From assembly GCA_022925895.1 (NCBI GenBank), contig JAKSYS010000149.1, positions 41,582 through 105,581 on the forward strand: a stretch of 64,000 nt of DNA. The letters run 5' to 3'. The position numbers and the translations under genes are program-made. Source of the DNA: Fragilaria crotonensis. Lineage: Eukaryota; Bacillariophyta; Fragilariophyceae; Fragilariales; Fragilariaceae. Within the stretch, counting starts at the first letter, position 1; each line of letters begins with the position of its first letter. Shown here one piece after another: positions 42,311 to 53,497 of the stretch. The notes under the pieces were generated by a model that saw nothing but the letters and a program-made list of their open reading frames with translations, ran no database searches and was not told the DNA's origin.

Positions 42311-43624
42311 CTTCAGATGACGGTTGGGTTAACTCGTCAGAAGTCCTGAGATTCCCTTAGGTGTGGCGATTTATCTTGGGATCTGTGTGAATAGCACTGG
42401 TCGGCTTATTGCGCGATAATCGGAATGGAGTGCACGATTCTTACTGTACCTGATGTAATTATTAATCAAAAGGTGATCTTGAAGGTGAAAAGTTGTTCAG
42501 TTGTTAAATGAAATGACAGATGCACTACTGGTAAAGTATAAGAACGATATTTTATGTCCTATGTGCGAACCGTCCGGAATGCACTGTTCGGATTTGGGCC
42601 GGGCGCCGGGCTTCGCTTCGCATTTCGGTGTTCAGGTTACCAGTAACAAGGACTGCAACCGGTACCCAAGTACTGGCCACCAGATGACGTAGGGCGGACG
42701 GACTTGGGTACGGAAACGTTAACCTTGGTAGGAGACGCCATGGAGGACGAGACGGGGGACGCGAACGCGGTCTTTAACCCCAGGGCAGCGATGCAGACAA
42801 GGCAAACTTACCAGCTATGAACCTTTCTAATCGGCCACACCCTGCTGGCTTGAAGCGTCGCAACGGCGCAGCAACTTCCAGGAATCTTTTGTGTCGAACC
42901 ATTTGTTCTGAAGGATTTTTCTTGACACCTGATCATGTCGAACATGATACACCTTTTTTGCATCTAAGTAATTATATTACCAAATTCATGTTTGTATGTT
43001 TTATTCCATTGAACATACAATAACCTCATTTCTATATAGGATATAAGTACTATCCTAGAGTCATATCTTAGGTATGATTTCCTCCCTTGCTTACAGATAC
43101 GCAAAGTATGTACCACAACTGTGACGTACATCTGAACTAACTTTTTAGTAATTCTTGTTTACCCTTTGCCGGGTCCCCTTATCATAGTTGTAATGAGCGG
43201 TTATTTTTTACATTGCCGGGCTTTACGGTACCAAACCCCTAACCCCTGGTAGTGTCTAAAGGCCCGGACCACTTGCCTTCATGTTTCTAATAAGTTTAAT
43301 TGAAACATTGAAACTCAACCTTTGTCGTAAGCATTGAGAGATCTGTACAATCTAAGCAGCATCTGCATCACTTGGTCTAAACTTGAGGAAATATATTGGT
43401 TCAAAGCCATTTTTATGTGGTACTGCAATCCAGTATTCTGTGGTTTCACGGTTTCACCATATTGCAGGTGCATTTGGAATTTGGATCATATTAAATCATG
43501 GGGGAAATTACAATATCACGCATTTTTTTGCCACTTTACATCAAAATACAGTATTACTACGTATGACTTATTAGGCCGCATCTTAACCAGACACACAACG
43601 CAGACACACAGAGAATTTTTCCAT

Positions 43625-43676
43625 CTTTGTTCACACATCACACGAAAACCCCCTTTTGTGTGTTGTGTGAACAAAG
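43625..43676. repeat. Imperfect hairpin
   Basis: CTTTGTTCACACATCACACG pairs with TGTGTTGTGTGAACAAAG across a GAAAACCCCCTTTT centre; arms of about 23 bp with two or three mismatches. Confidence 0.7.
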
Positions 43677-43867
43677 TTGTATAACACACAAGTCCCCTTT
43701 TTTACATTAGGGATACCATTTCGAGATAGTTTCTGACGACAAAATTATTAAGTGAACCAGACTGGATATGTGCGGCCCAAGGCCGCGTTGATTCTGTGTA
43801 GATTTTTAGTGTTCAGTTTTTATGGTGTGCGTTGTTTTAGTAGTTTTAGTACGATCTGTACATGTAC

Positions 43868-44165
43868 TGTATGCCTACGGCAATGAGTACGAATAGATTC
43901 GTGTTTCGTCCGGCAACAGAGACGTTGAAGGACATTCGGCGTCTGGTCGGGCTTTCCGTACCTGGGCTACGCCAGTATTTCGTCCGTTGCGGACGGACTT
44001 AAGAAAATCTTTTTTGGATGTTTGAGAAGTAACAGTTCGTCCATTGCCTACGGCAATGAGTACTAATAGGCAATAGAGACGTTAAAGGACCGGCGTCCCT
44101 TATCACAAAAGTCTGGCCGGGCTTTCCCTATCTGGGCTACGGCAGTATTTCGTCCGGACCGGAAA
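43868..44165. repeat. Imperfect direct repeat, two copies
   Basis: GCCTACGGCAATGAGTAC at 43872 and 44048; GGGCTTTCC(G/C)TA(C/T)CTGGGCTACG and CAGTATTTCGTCCG follow in both. The copies differ in the middle by indels. Confidence 0.7.
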
Positions 44166-44514
44166 AGAAAATCTTATTATGTTATTATGTAAAGTAATGT
44201 GTTGTCCGAAGATATATGATACTCGGAGTACAGTGCAGTACTTGTAAAAAAAACCGAAAGCCTAAATTAACGTGCTGCCGCCTGCCGCTGTCCCCTTGAA
44301 TTTGGGAACTCGACTCGCACACGGATGACCACCACCCGGGAGCCGGGAGTGGGTGGCAGCCACCATAAGTACTGTACTTATTCTGCGTTATGTTGTCGTG
44401 GCCGAGTTCGGTAAGGGGTGAAAATAGGTGCGAATAGACCGGACTCCCTTCAATGCCATTCTTCGAACTTTCTTTATGTTTTCCCTAAAGATGGGGGCTT
44501 TCATTCGTAGCCAG

Positions 44515-44889
44515 TTAGTTCACTGTAACATGTAGGGGCTGAGTGGTATGGGCCTCCGGATCCCGTAATAACAAGGATCGTACGCTCGGATCCATGAATT
44601 GTTGCTTCGCGTATATTTCCCCTAACTGCCTCTGTGCTTCCTGACGCAATTGAGACTGTCTTTGCTGTGCGTCTCTACCATGGAGATCGTGATTCCTATC
44701 ATCCCAGAGTAGGTACCACTGATCCCAGAGAACTGAGATGAGACCGATCAACCACTGTTCCGGGGTGCGTTTAGGTTGAATCTCGCTATTTGTTGCTCTT
44801 GTGGGTTGAATGATCCGTTCGGAGTAACGGGCTTGAATTCTTCGCCATTCTGTCGCGAAACGACCTAGCATGACATGGTTCCATCCCAC
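44515..44889 (-). pseudogene. C-terminal fragment of a reverse-transcriptase ORF
   Basis: 124 codons reading GWNHVMLGRFATEWRRIQARY, then EQWLIGLISVLWDQWYLLWD and DRNHDLHGRD. The W-x-x-L-W-x-x-RN-x-x-LHG pattern is one I associate with the tail of diatom retroelement reverse-transcriptase proteins. No RT domain lies upstream, so this is a severed fragment. Family assignment is from recall and tentative. Confidence 0.5.
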
Positions 44890-44982
44890 CTTGTTTCATC
44901 AGAAGGTGCGTTTTGTTTAGGTTGTCATTTTTTGTTGCGAAATTTGTTGCATAGTCACAATAATTGTTTAGTTAGTAATATT

Positions 44983-45754
44983 CGTGCACCCGGGCTGGGT
45001 GCAAGAACGAAAGATGCAGGCCTTGGGGACATTACTACCAAACCATGTACCAATCTCGGCTTGGAAAGTATTCTAAAGCAAGCGCTGAGCCCTTTCAGTT
45101 CCTGGAGATTGGATTTTTTGAGGGAGCTGGAGCAGAGACCTACCGAAACTTTTTACCAAATGCTGAAGTTCACTCAATGGAAATCGCCTGCCTACCAGCG
45201 GGTCCTCGAGACGAAGGAAAGTGGCCGGGGGCAACTTTGCGGCGAAGCACCGCGATTATCAGAAGCTTCTCGATGCCAATAGGTTGCACTGTGGTGTTGC
45301 AACGAATGTGACTTGGTTGAATGAAGTGTGGACCAAAGAGATGCGGCGAGAGGACGCTCCACCACTGAAGATTGTCGTCGACGACGGTGCGCACTTGGCA
45401 GCACATATGGCTCAATCCATGTTTTATTGGTTCCCCAGGATCCAGCCGAGAGGTCTCATGATTGTCGAAGATGTACAGCCAATTGATGAGGCGAATTGGT
45501 TCCGCACTCGATTTCTTCCGAAGATAATGATTGATCTTCATTACTGTGGAGATCCCAAGCAGAAAAGGGACGAGCTCTTCTTTCCAACTCTACATCCGCT
45601 TCTCGCAAGTATTCACTGCGAGATGCACATTTGTATATTTGAGAGAAATGACGAACCGGCGATTGAACTGAGCTTGGAACTGTCGACCTTACCAAAAGAC
45701 GCGTTTGATGATAGACGACTTGCCTACAGCTGGGGACATGGCAATTGGCAGTAG
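44983..45754 (+). pseudogene. Methyltransferase-like pseudogene, copy 3
   Basis: Lacks the first third (no anchor, starts at the GC-KNERCRPWG block). Frame shift where copy 2 has AAGTGGCCCTGGGGC and this copy has AAGTGGCCGGGGGC (about 45222-45235). It otherwise preserves FLEIGFFEGAGAETYRNFLP, VVDDGAHLAAHMAQSM and the tail to SWGHGNWQ. The truncation point equals the edge of the segmental duplication, so it was born truncated. Confidence 0.88.
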
Positions 45755-48320
45755 GTATCGGGCGATTCAGAATCATGGTACTCGTGAATCATTGGCAGTG
45801 GATTGGATCCAAGACCTAATCTGAGTCTGAGACAATGATGGCTGATCAGGTAGAAAATTGTTGGATTGGGCATTGGGATTGGACCCAACGGTAGAAGGGT
45901 TATTGCGAGGCTCGTTTGCAAGTGCAGGAGGTCATCATCGCGACGGGTGTTGATTGGCAGGATGATACCATTGCGGGTGGTTTGGTAACGAATACTTGCT
46001 GGTTGGTAGAATAATGTACAAGTTAATGACCACGATCAAAATATCAACCTTGATTCAGTTCCACAGCTCGAGAACAAGATTTGTCGATTTCATCAAACAT
46101 TGAGACAACGCAATAAAAGATCAGTTTACGTACCATCATCCGCACCAAACTAGATTCATCAAGGCATTCTTCACAGATACGAATCCATTGACAAAGCGCT
46201 AAGGCACTCAATTAGTGGTGATATAGACAATCAATCCGGCCCCCCTCCCATAGGACCTGCAAGAAGCCTGTTGCTTGCTTGCCCTTGCTAGCCTTTCTTT
46301 TTCTTGTTGGTCAAAAGGCTTTACTTATGAAGGATCTTCGGGTTCATAAGCAACAGAAAGGCTAGGGAGCCTCCCTCAAGAGAATCCAAGAACAAGTAGC
46401 AACAACAGTTCCCTCAGTCATTGCTCCACCAGCTACTAGATCTCCATCTTCTTGAATCATCAGCCAGCAACCACTTTGATGATTACAACAAACTTTGAGC
46501 CATACACTTTTGCCATGTTGATGTCAGACTTGGTTTAATGGAGGTGATGATGAAGTTGTGAACTCTCACAATAGTTAGTGTTCCTCAATTCTTGACATCA
46601 AAAGGATGTATTCTGATCCTTGGCATCCTCGGGGAAGAGTTCGACAAGGAACCTCAAGAGAGGGCGCTTCCGGCACTGGATGTAAGGATTTGGATGAGGG
46701 AAAAACTGTAATTTCTGGAAGACCTTACTCCAGTTTACAATGGTCTTGAAGAAAGCAGCTTGTTTAATGCCAAGACACCAGTTTACTTGCAACTGTAGTG
46801 CCATCATGTGACTTTTGTTCATGCTAGATAGCATCAACTGATGTGTACAACACATAATGTTGATCTCTGCCAAATCTGAAGAAGCAATCTTGCTCAAGCT
46901 TGGTACAGTAATTGTTGACATGATGTCTTCAGATGATGACATTTCTCCACCCATCTTTGCTCTCATTGGCAGATTGTAACACTCAGATTCTTTGCTCAAA
47001 TGCCTCCTTTGCATTTTCATACGCTGGTGTTGTATCAGCATGGCCAGCAGCAGGTGCAGCTGAGGAGCCTTTTCTCCTCACCCTGGTGCTAGCAGTTCTC
47101 CCTTCACTTGTCAGTTCTTGATATCCTGGTGGGCCTTAAGGCTGTCAGCCCAATACAACACTGCTGTGTTTGTTGGTTGTTGATGGCGATGATCTTCTCC
47201 GGTACTTTTGCTCTACTATTCCTCATTCCTGGCGTGTTTGTTTGGTGACGGTTTGTCATTTCATTTGTGCTTTCTGTGAGAGGATCAGGTTGCATTCTCA
47301 CCTGGTGGAAGGAATTAACAACACATTTGGTGCTTCTTCAAGCACTCTTACCTTCCAACAAGCTTGGCTGGTGAAGCCAGATGATCTGGATACTATGTCA
47401 TCTTTTTTTGAACATGCCAGTGGTGTTGTTAGATCCATCAAATCTCAACATCACAGTTTCAAATGAACGTGCTTGATTTTGCCTAGGCTGCATTGAATTT
47501 TTGGACATCAAATTCATCAATCTGGGTACACATGTTGGATCTAAACAACTCAACATTGCAGCCTTGTTTGTCAAAATGGTGTACTTAGTTGCATCATGCT
47601 GGTCAGCTGTCATGACAATCTAGTAGTACCCAACCCATTCAGTTCTTTGATAGTTGACAGAGCGAGACTATGTGAAAGGTAAATCATTTGGGTTGGGTAG
47701 CTTACTAGTAAACAGAGTGGAAAGGGTGCACACGAGGGCATGCAATTTCTAATTGCTGCCGGGACTTGGCTCCTTACCGTAGTACTTGGAGCACAACATA
47801 CTGGTACTATGGTAAACATTTGCTGAAAGTCTTTGGGCGCTCTACCAGCTAGTAGTAGTAGAGTACAGTAGTAGTGGAGGTAGTATACGTCATCGACTCA
47901 AGTCCACAAATCCATTTTTACGTTGATCGTACTACAGGCGTCGTCCATGGTACGCTCTCAGAGTACCTGATACCAGGTAGAAATTCTACTCGGACTCAGA
48001 GTTAGACTCCGAATATGCAAGTCATTATTTTCCTTCTTCAAATCGCTCTCGTTCACTGCAAGTTGTTCCCTTTCATCAACCACCCAATCACCAATCCATT
48101 AGTTTCGTCCGAGTTGAACAACCATCATAATTTTTGAAAGTAACAGGCGATCCTAGTACACTTCGCATATTGTTCATTGCTTCCTCCTGCAAGCTACCAG
48201 GTATTGTATTCATGACTTTACTACAAATCGCCAGCACTCGGCATCAGCGCCTCCTACTACTTCGTCATTGCGATTGGAATTTAAGTTTCAATCGTATCGT
48301 GGCAGTGCACTGCTTCTCCA
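45755..48320. other. Noncoding part of the duplication, copy B
   Basis: Counterpart of 31274-33780. Retains the nested UUCG hairpin (about 46287-46366) and the open minus-strand frame (46598-47041) with one extra codon. About 30 bp present here near 46086 (CATCAAACATTGAGACAACG) is absent in copy A. Confidence 0.55.
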
Positions 48321-48326
48321 GCCACA

Positions 48327-48604
48327 TCGACATCAACGCCCAGTCACTCCAAAGTCGTCAGTCCGGCCAAAGAAGCACTTGCCAAAGTTCCGTCCCTCAA
48401 AGGCATTACCATTGCCGTCGGCGGATTCGGTCTGGGAGGAAAACCTGAAACTCTATTGGACGAACTTTGCAATGACGACTCGGTGTCGGACTTGACTATT
48501 GCCAATCCAATCCTCAAACATGCCTTCTTTTCCGGCACCATCCAGGTCTAATTGACCCCACAGGGGACGCTGGCCCAACGTCTCTTTTCAGCTGGTGCAG
48601 GCAT
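48327..48604 (+). pseudogene. SCOT N-terminal fragment, copy B
   Basis: Same fragment as 33780-34154 but lacks about 90 bp (the segment around GKLIEDGKVKRFISS), joining SVSDLTIA to NPILKHAFFSGT, and has a TAA stop before LTPQGTLAQRLFSAGAGI. It is joined to Copia gag at the same point as copy A. Confidence 0.85.
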
Positions 48605-50918
48605 TACTGATAATCCTCGATTTTATCGTGAGTTGAAATCCTTCACCGTTAACGGTGAGGGATGGCCTTATATCAAGAAATTTGAGGGTCACAGGACGGG
48701 CGAAAGGCTTACCTGGCCTTTAAGACGCAGTGTGAAGGCATAGCCTCAAAGATCACCCGTAAGAATAGGGCTTATGCTTCAATAGCGAATGCGAGCTATA
48801 CGGGTTCACGCCGCCAATTCAGGTTCCAGGACTATATAAATACCCACCAGACAGCCCATAACGATATCCTTGACTGCGACCCCACCAAAGCTGTGCCCGA
48901 ATCAAAAAAGATTTCAGACTTCTTGAAGGGAATTACCGATCCGAAACTCTAATCACCCGTGTGCGTTGTAGTAGGCAATCCAAAGATGCTTAATGACTTC
49001 CAAGCATGCCAGCAATACCTCTCCACCACAGTTGAGAATCGGGCGACCCTAGAGAAGCGCAAGGAGCAAAACATCTCAGGATTGAAGAGCCGCACCGATA
49101 AATCTGACAAGAAGAAAGGAGAAAAAGGGAGGCCACCAAATTCGAGTGTGGATGACGCCACAGGCAAGGAATTTGGCCGTGGGGCACACAAAAAGAAGAG
49201 CAAGAAGGATAATGCCTGACAAAAGGACGTCACCGTCGCGATGCTATCGAGGAGCGTATATTCAGTTAACGATGATGCAATGCAGTCAGCCGACCATCGA
49301 TCAGGCAGATGTGAGATGGACTCTCACGCCGACACTTGTGTGGCCGGTAGCAATTGCGTAGTACTTGAATATACTGGGCGCAAAGCAGAGGTAGAAGCCT
49401 ACTTGCCAGATTATCCCTCGAAACGAATCCCCATCGCAACGGTGTCGACGGCATATGATTGTCCTACTACTGGTGCAGTGTTTAATTAATTATAAATGAA
49501 GCTCTTTACTTCGGATCATCACTTAACTTCTCACCACTTCTTTCTCCCAACCAACTCAGAGACAACGATTTGTGTGTTGATGAACGTCACCGTCAACACG
49601 CACAGGACTCTATCTTTGGAATACACGTCCCGTCCGATCAGCTGACGACCCCCTTCATTCTCGACGGCGTCGTCGCCGGATTCGACACACGAGTTCCCAC
49701 TCAAGATGAACTGGACGACACAAGTCTCCACGTTGAGTTGACCTCGGACGTCGAATGGATCCCGGCATCTTTCGCGCACTCGCAGGAGAGGAATCAACAG
49801 CTGACCCTGTCAACGAACGAGTGTCAAGGTTGCAAACTCGGCGCTTAAAAGTTCTCGCATCAAAGGAAGGAAAACACCGAATCAAATGTTGCCTTCAAAC
49901 CCTGTCCGATACCCAGTCCCTGTTCGAAATAGAACTCGCCAATGAGGTCAACATGCTGAACACTGGTGATCCTGTCTTAAAGAGGGTAGCAGCTTTGACG
50001 ACCGGAGGAGATGATACACCGAACAGGAGGACATTTGCGATCAGGACTGGCGCCTCGACCTCGGATGTGACCCCCAAGAATGTTGCAACACCACTCTCGA
50101 GCGGTTATCGACCGGAACTAGATCTCTCCCCAGAACTTGGGAGCAAACAGCTGAATTACTACCAGGGTCTAATCGGTGTGCTACGTTGGATATGCGAAAT
50201 TGGAAGAATTGACATACTTATGCCCGTATCGATGATGTCACGCTATCTCGTGTCAGCTCGATAGGGACATTTAGAACAACTATTCCATATATTTGCATAC
50301 CTCAAGCATCACACGCGATCAACTATGGTATTTGACGACACAATCCCAGTATTTCGAGGCGAACGCTTTGTGAGATGTGATTGGTCGGAGTTCTATCCTG
50401 ACGCAGCTGAGGCAATCTCAGAGAATATGCCGAAGCCGCGAGGTAAAGAGGTCGTTATGTTCTGTTTCGTCGACGCTGATCACGCTGGGTGGTGCAGAGA
50501 GACCAGAAGATCACATTCGGGAATCATTATATTCGTGAATAGAGCACCGATTATGTGGTTTTTGAAGCGACAAAACACGGTAGAGGCATCGACATATGGT
50601 TCCGAATTGCTTGCGATGCGCATATCAATCGAAATGATTGAGGGTTTACGCTATAAATTGCGTATGATGGGTGTTCCATTGACCGAAGAGTGCGCAGCTT
50701 TTTGTGACAATTCAGCGGTCGTCACAAATACTCGACCAGAGGCAACGCTCACGAAGAAGCACGCAGCCATAAACTTCCATAGAGTGCGTGCGGCAATAGC
50801 TGCGGGGACAATTAAAGTGGCCAAAGAAGGGACTCAGACAAACTTGGCGGATATTCTGACAAAAGTCATGCCAGGTCCGAAGATGAAGGAGTTGCTCGAA
50901 CATACTATATTGTGGTAG
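48605..50918 (+). pseudogene. Copia (CoDi-type) internally deleted copy B
   Basis: Gag with FLKGITDP retained (48915-48950), Lys-rich tail, then an aspartic protease active-site region DSHADTCVAGSNCVVLE (about 49318-49365) that copy A lacks. It continues to pre-integrase (EIELANEVNMLNTGDP) and at about 50089 jumps to the end of the RT/RNase H junction (TPLSSGYRPELDLSPELG). RNase H follows: FCFVDADHAGW, MWFLKRQNTVEASTYGSELL, FCDNSAVVTN and ADILTKVMPGPKM, stop at 50916. Integrase and most RT, about 2.4 kb, are missing. A TAG stop at 50262 and frame changes make it inactive. Confidence 0.87.
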
Positions 50919-51221
50919 CATAGGGGATGTGAAGCCCGGGGACATTGCCAGGAGACTGTCCTAAAACAGTAGGGGTTAGGGAGTTAAGAATGGCAGGTCG
51001 GGCGACGATACCAGCGTTTGTAATTGTGTAATTTGTGATGTGAAAAGGGTCACCCCCGTCCCCCGTCCCCCGTCTCATGGAGGAGTACAGGGGTGAGGGG
51101 ACTATTCATATCTCGTGTTGATGTTACGATACCGGTGGTACAGTGTTTAGTACTACGATACTACGGTACAAGCATGTGACATGGTTGCCCCAATATGATC
51201 TCACTCTTTTCCACATGGTTA
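50919..51221. other. Copia 3' untranslated region / possible LTR remnant
   Basis: Follows the RNase H stop. Contains a purine-rich GGGGATGTGAAGCCCGGGGA start and a CCCCCGTCCCCCGTCCCCCG direct repeat at 51048-51068. I cannot pair it with an upstream LTR. Confidence 0.4.
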
Positions 51222-51456
51222 GGCCAGTCCCAACGGACTAACAAAAATAAAAGCGAAAATCACCGACAGCAGTTTTATTTTTATTTTTGTTCGAAGAGAG
51301 GAAGACCATCCAAATGGGCAGGCAACAATATAACCACTGGCAACCACACAATTTTTTAGGAATCTAGCAAATCAAAATTCACGGCTGTCTGCCGAGGAGT
51401 GTTCAAGTCCACATTTGCTTCGCAACAAATTTCCAATAACATCTCCACGCAGAACA

Positions 51457-52909
51457 ATGCCCCCAAGACAGGTCTTCAGAGCACGATGCGCACTTGCTCC
51501 TTCAGCATGGCAGAAGGAACTACAACGAACAATCGCAGTCTCATGTCTCGATGAAATCTCCCAAGGACCGCTTCTCAAGGTTGACATCCTCAAAAAGAAA
51601 ATGGCAAAACTCTATCACGGTGATAGGAATGTAGTGGATAGCCTCGGTTATGCAGATCACCTCTTGGCGGGAAGACATCAGTTTGAGTATCTATGGGAAA
51701 AGGAAGAAATTTCTAGCAATGGCACAGACCGCAACAGTAATCAACCTTCCGCCTACGACCTAGTGTTGTCCACCGTGTGTTCTCGAGATGAGTCGGTTCG
51801 ATACTTAGTTGGAAAGCAGTTCACTGCTCAATCGATCAAAGGTGCAACCCAGAAAGGACATGCCGTCATATCTGGAACAACCCTTCTTGGGCAGGCGCAG
51901 CTGGTGTTGAGAAATTGGAAGAAAGCACTGGCTTATGGCGCAGAGTTCTTACTTCCAGATGGAAGCCTACGCTCTGGGACGGACACCGCAGATTACTACA
52001 ATCACGTACTCAAGGAAATGTATCGTCATCTGAATATTACTACAACCATAACTGCCATTCTTGATGACAATGGTGATGATGATGACGACGATCAACCTCC
52101 AATTGCCGTGAATGGCCTTCCTATTGCTATTGCTGGTGACAATGAAATGCCAGAATCCTACTTTTCCCGGGTTTTGTTTCATTTGTCCTGTTCGGGCCTT
52201 TCGCACACGATGAAGAGTACAAATCAATCTTACTTCAGACAAAGGACTGTTCATACGAAGTTGGTGAGAAGGCATCCGCTGGTCGAGCCGCTGCAAAAAA
52301 AAGGCAAGTGATGAGAGGACCGCAAGCCGATCGAGTGGCATGACTCTAGAGGGTTCGATGGATGGAAAGCGTGGCGTCTCTTCTGCTGCAACCAAAGAAT
52401 CTGCCGAGAGGGCTGCCAAACTGGCAATGACAGATGATTTAGTGAGTAGCACCATTGTCAGCAATTCAATCATGGCGCTTTCCCAAATGAGTCAATCCAA
52501 ACGTGACCGAATTGACCGAATGATGAAACAGCAGGAAAGACATGCTGTTGACTCGCCATTATACATCACAATACAAGGTAAGATCGATCAACTTGACAAG
52601 GAAATTGCCTTGACTGAAGACCGACTATGTGGTTTAGCTACCAATTCCAAACGCAAGCGTGAAGCCATTGTGGACTTGGGTTTCATTGCGATTTCTCATG
52701 ATCACCAGCAGCAGCACAATGCCGGCGGGGGACTATCCAGATTTTCATCACCCGCTGAATACAGGAGTAATGGATCATCTCCAGGTGATGATCATTCACC
52801 AGAACACTCCTTGCTTCCAGGTGTATTTTCACCTCCATTGATTGAAGGTGTGTTCTCACCTGTGGCACGCCTGCCTCGTCCTTCGTACGAGGATGATGCA
52901 TCACTATAG
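51457..52909 (+). pseudogene. Second gene of the Harbinger-like element
   Basis: From ATG 51457 (MPPRQVFRARCALAPSAWQ) open to 52311, then a one-base frame change in the A8 run at about 52295-52302 lets it continue (EGSMDGKRGVSSAATKESAE) to the stop at 52907, about 480 residues. Features: a possible helix-turn-helix-like helical stretch (LKVDILKKKMAKLYHG), an Asp run (DDNGDDDDDDQPP), a central coiled-coil-like helix (SQSKRDRIDRMMKQQERH to QGKIDQLDKEIALTEDRLC) and a Pro/Ser tail with repeated GVFSP. Harbinger second genes are usually Myb/SANT-like DNA-binding proteins; I see no clear SANT motif. If the A run is a sequencing slip the gene may be intact. Confidence 0.55.
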
Positions 52910-52940
52910 TAGTTTGAGTATTTTATCGACATTTGTTTGG

Positions 52941-53497
52941 ACCATATCTCAATCAATATAGGTCCAATCACAACGTTTGAAATTGATCCAGTGTCGTGAA
53001 AGCACAACGAAGAGAACTGCCGCCTCAGATTAGTACTGAGTACCTTTTTTGAAAATCACATTATCTATAGACTCGGTGCTATTATCGAACTCCAGTCGGA
53101 TTCCCGACTAGATTTCATGACCTCCTTTCGAACCATATCTCAATCAATATAGTAGGTCCAATCATGACATTTGAAATTGATCCAGAGTCGTGAAAGCATA
53201 ACGAAGAAAACTGCCGCCTCAGATTAGTACTGAATTCCTTATTTGAAAATCGCATTATCTAGACTCGGTGCTATTATCGCACTCCACTCGGATTCCCGAC
53301 TAGATTTCATGACCTCCTTTCGAACCATATCTCAATCAATATTGGTCCAATCATGACATATAAAATTGATCCAGAGTGTTGTGAAAGCATAACAAAGAGA
53401 ACTGCCGCCTTAGATTAGTACTGAGTAGTACCTTATTTGAAAATCGCATTATCTAGACTCGGTGCTATTATCATCGCACTCCAGTCGGATTCTCGAC
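52941..53497. repeat. Tandem repeat, three copies of ~192 bp
   Basis: Units begin ACCATATCTCAATCAATAT at 52941, 53132 and 53324 and end with GGATT(C)CCGACT. They lie between the convergent 3' ends of the two Harbinger-like genes; the last unit runs into the transposase stop codon region. Confidence 0.9.

Larger units (their letters stand above)
42311..44514. other. Gene-poor region with local repeats
   Basis: 2.2 kb with no supported gene. Holds a hairpin at 43625-43676 and an imperfect direct repeat at 43868-44165, listed separately. Several blocks (42560-42720, 44270-44360) are GC-richer than the flanks. Confidence 0.45.
44983..50089 (+). repeat. Segmental duplication, copy B
   Basis: Same orientation as 30503-35465 and near-identical through the methyltransferase fragment, noncoding stretch, SCOT fragment and Copia gag to pre-integrase. 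It starts within the methyltransferase-like gene at 44983 and diverges after GATGTGACCCCCAAGAATGT near 50089, where a Copia internal deletion begins. Confidence 0.9.
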
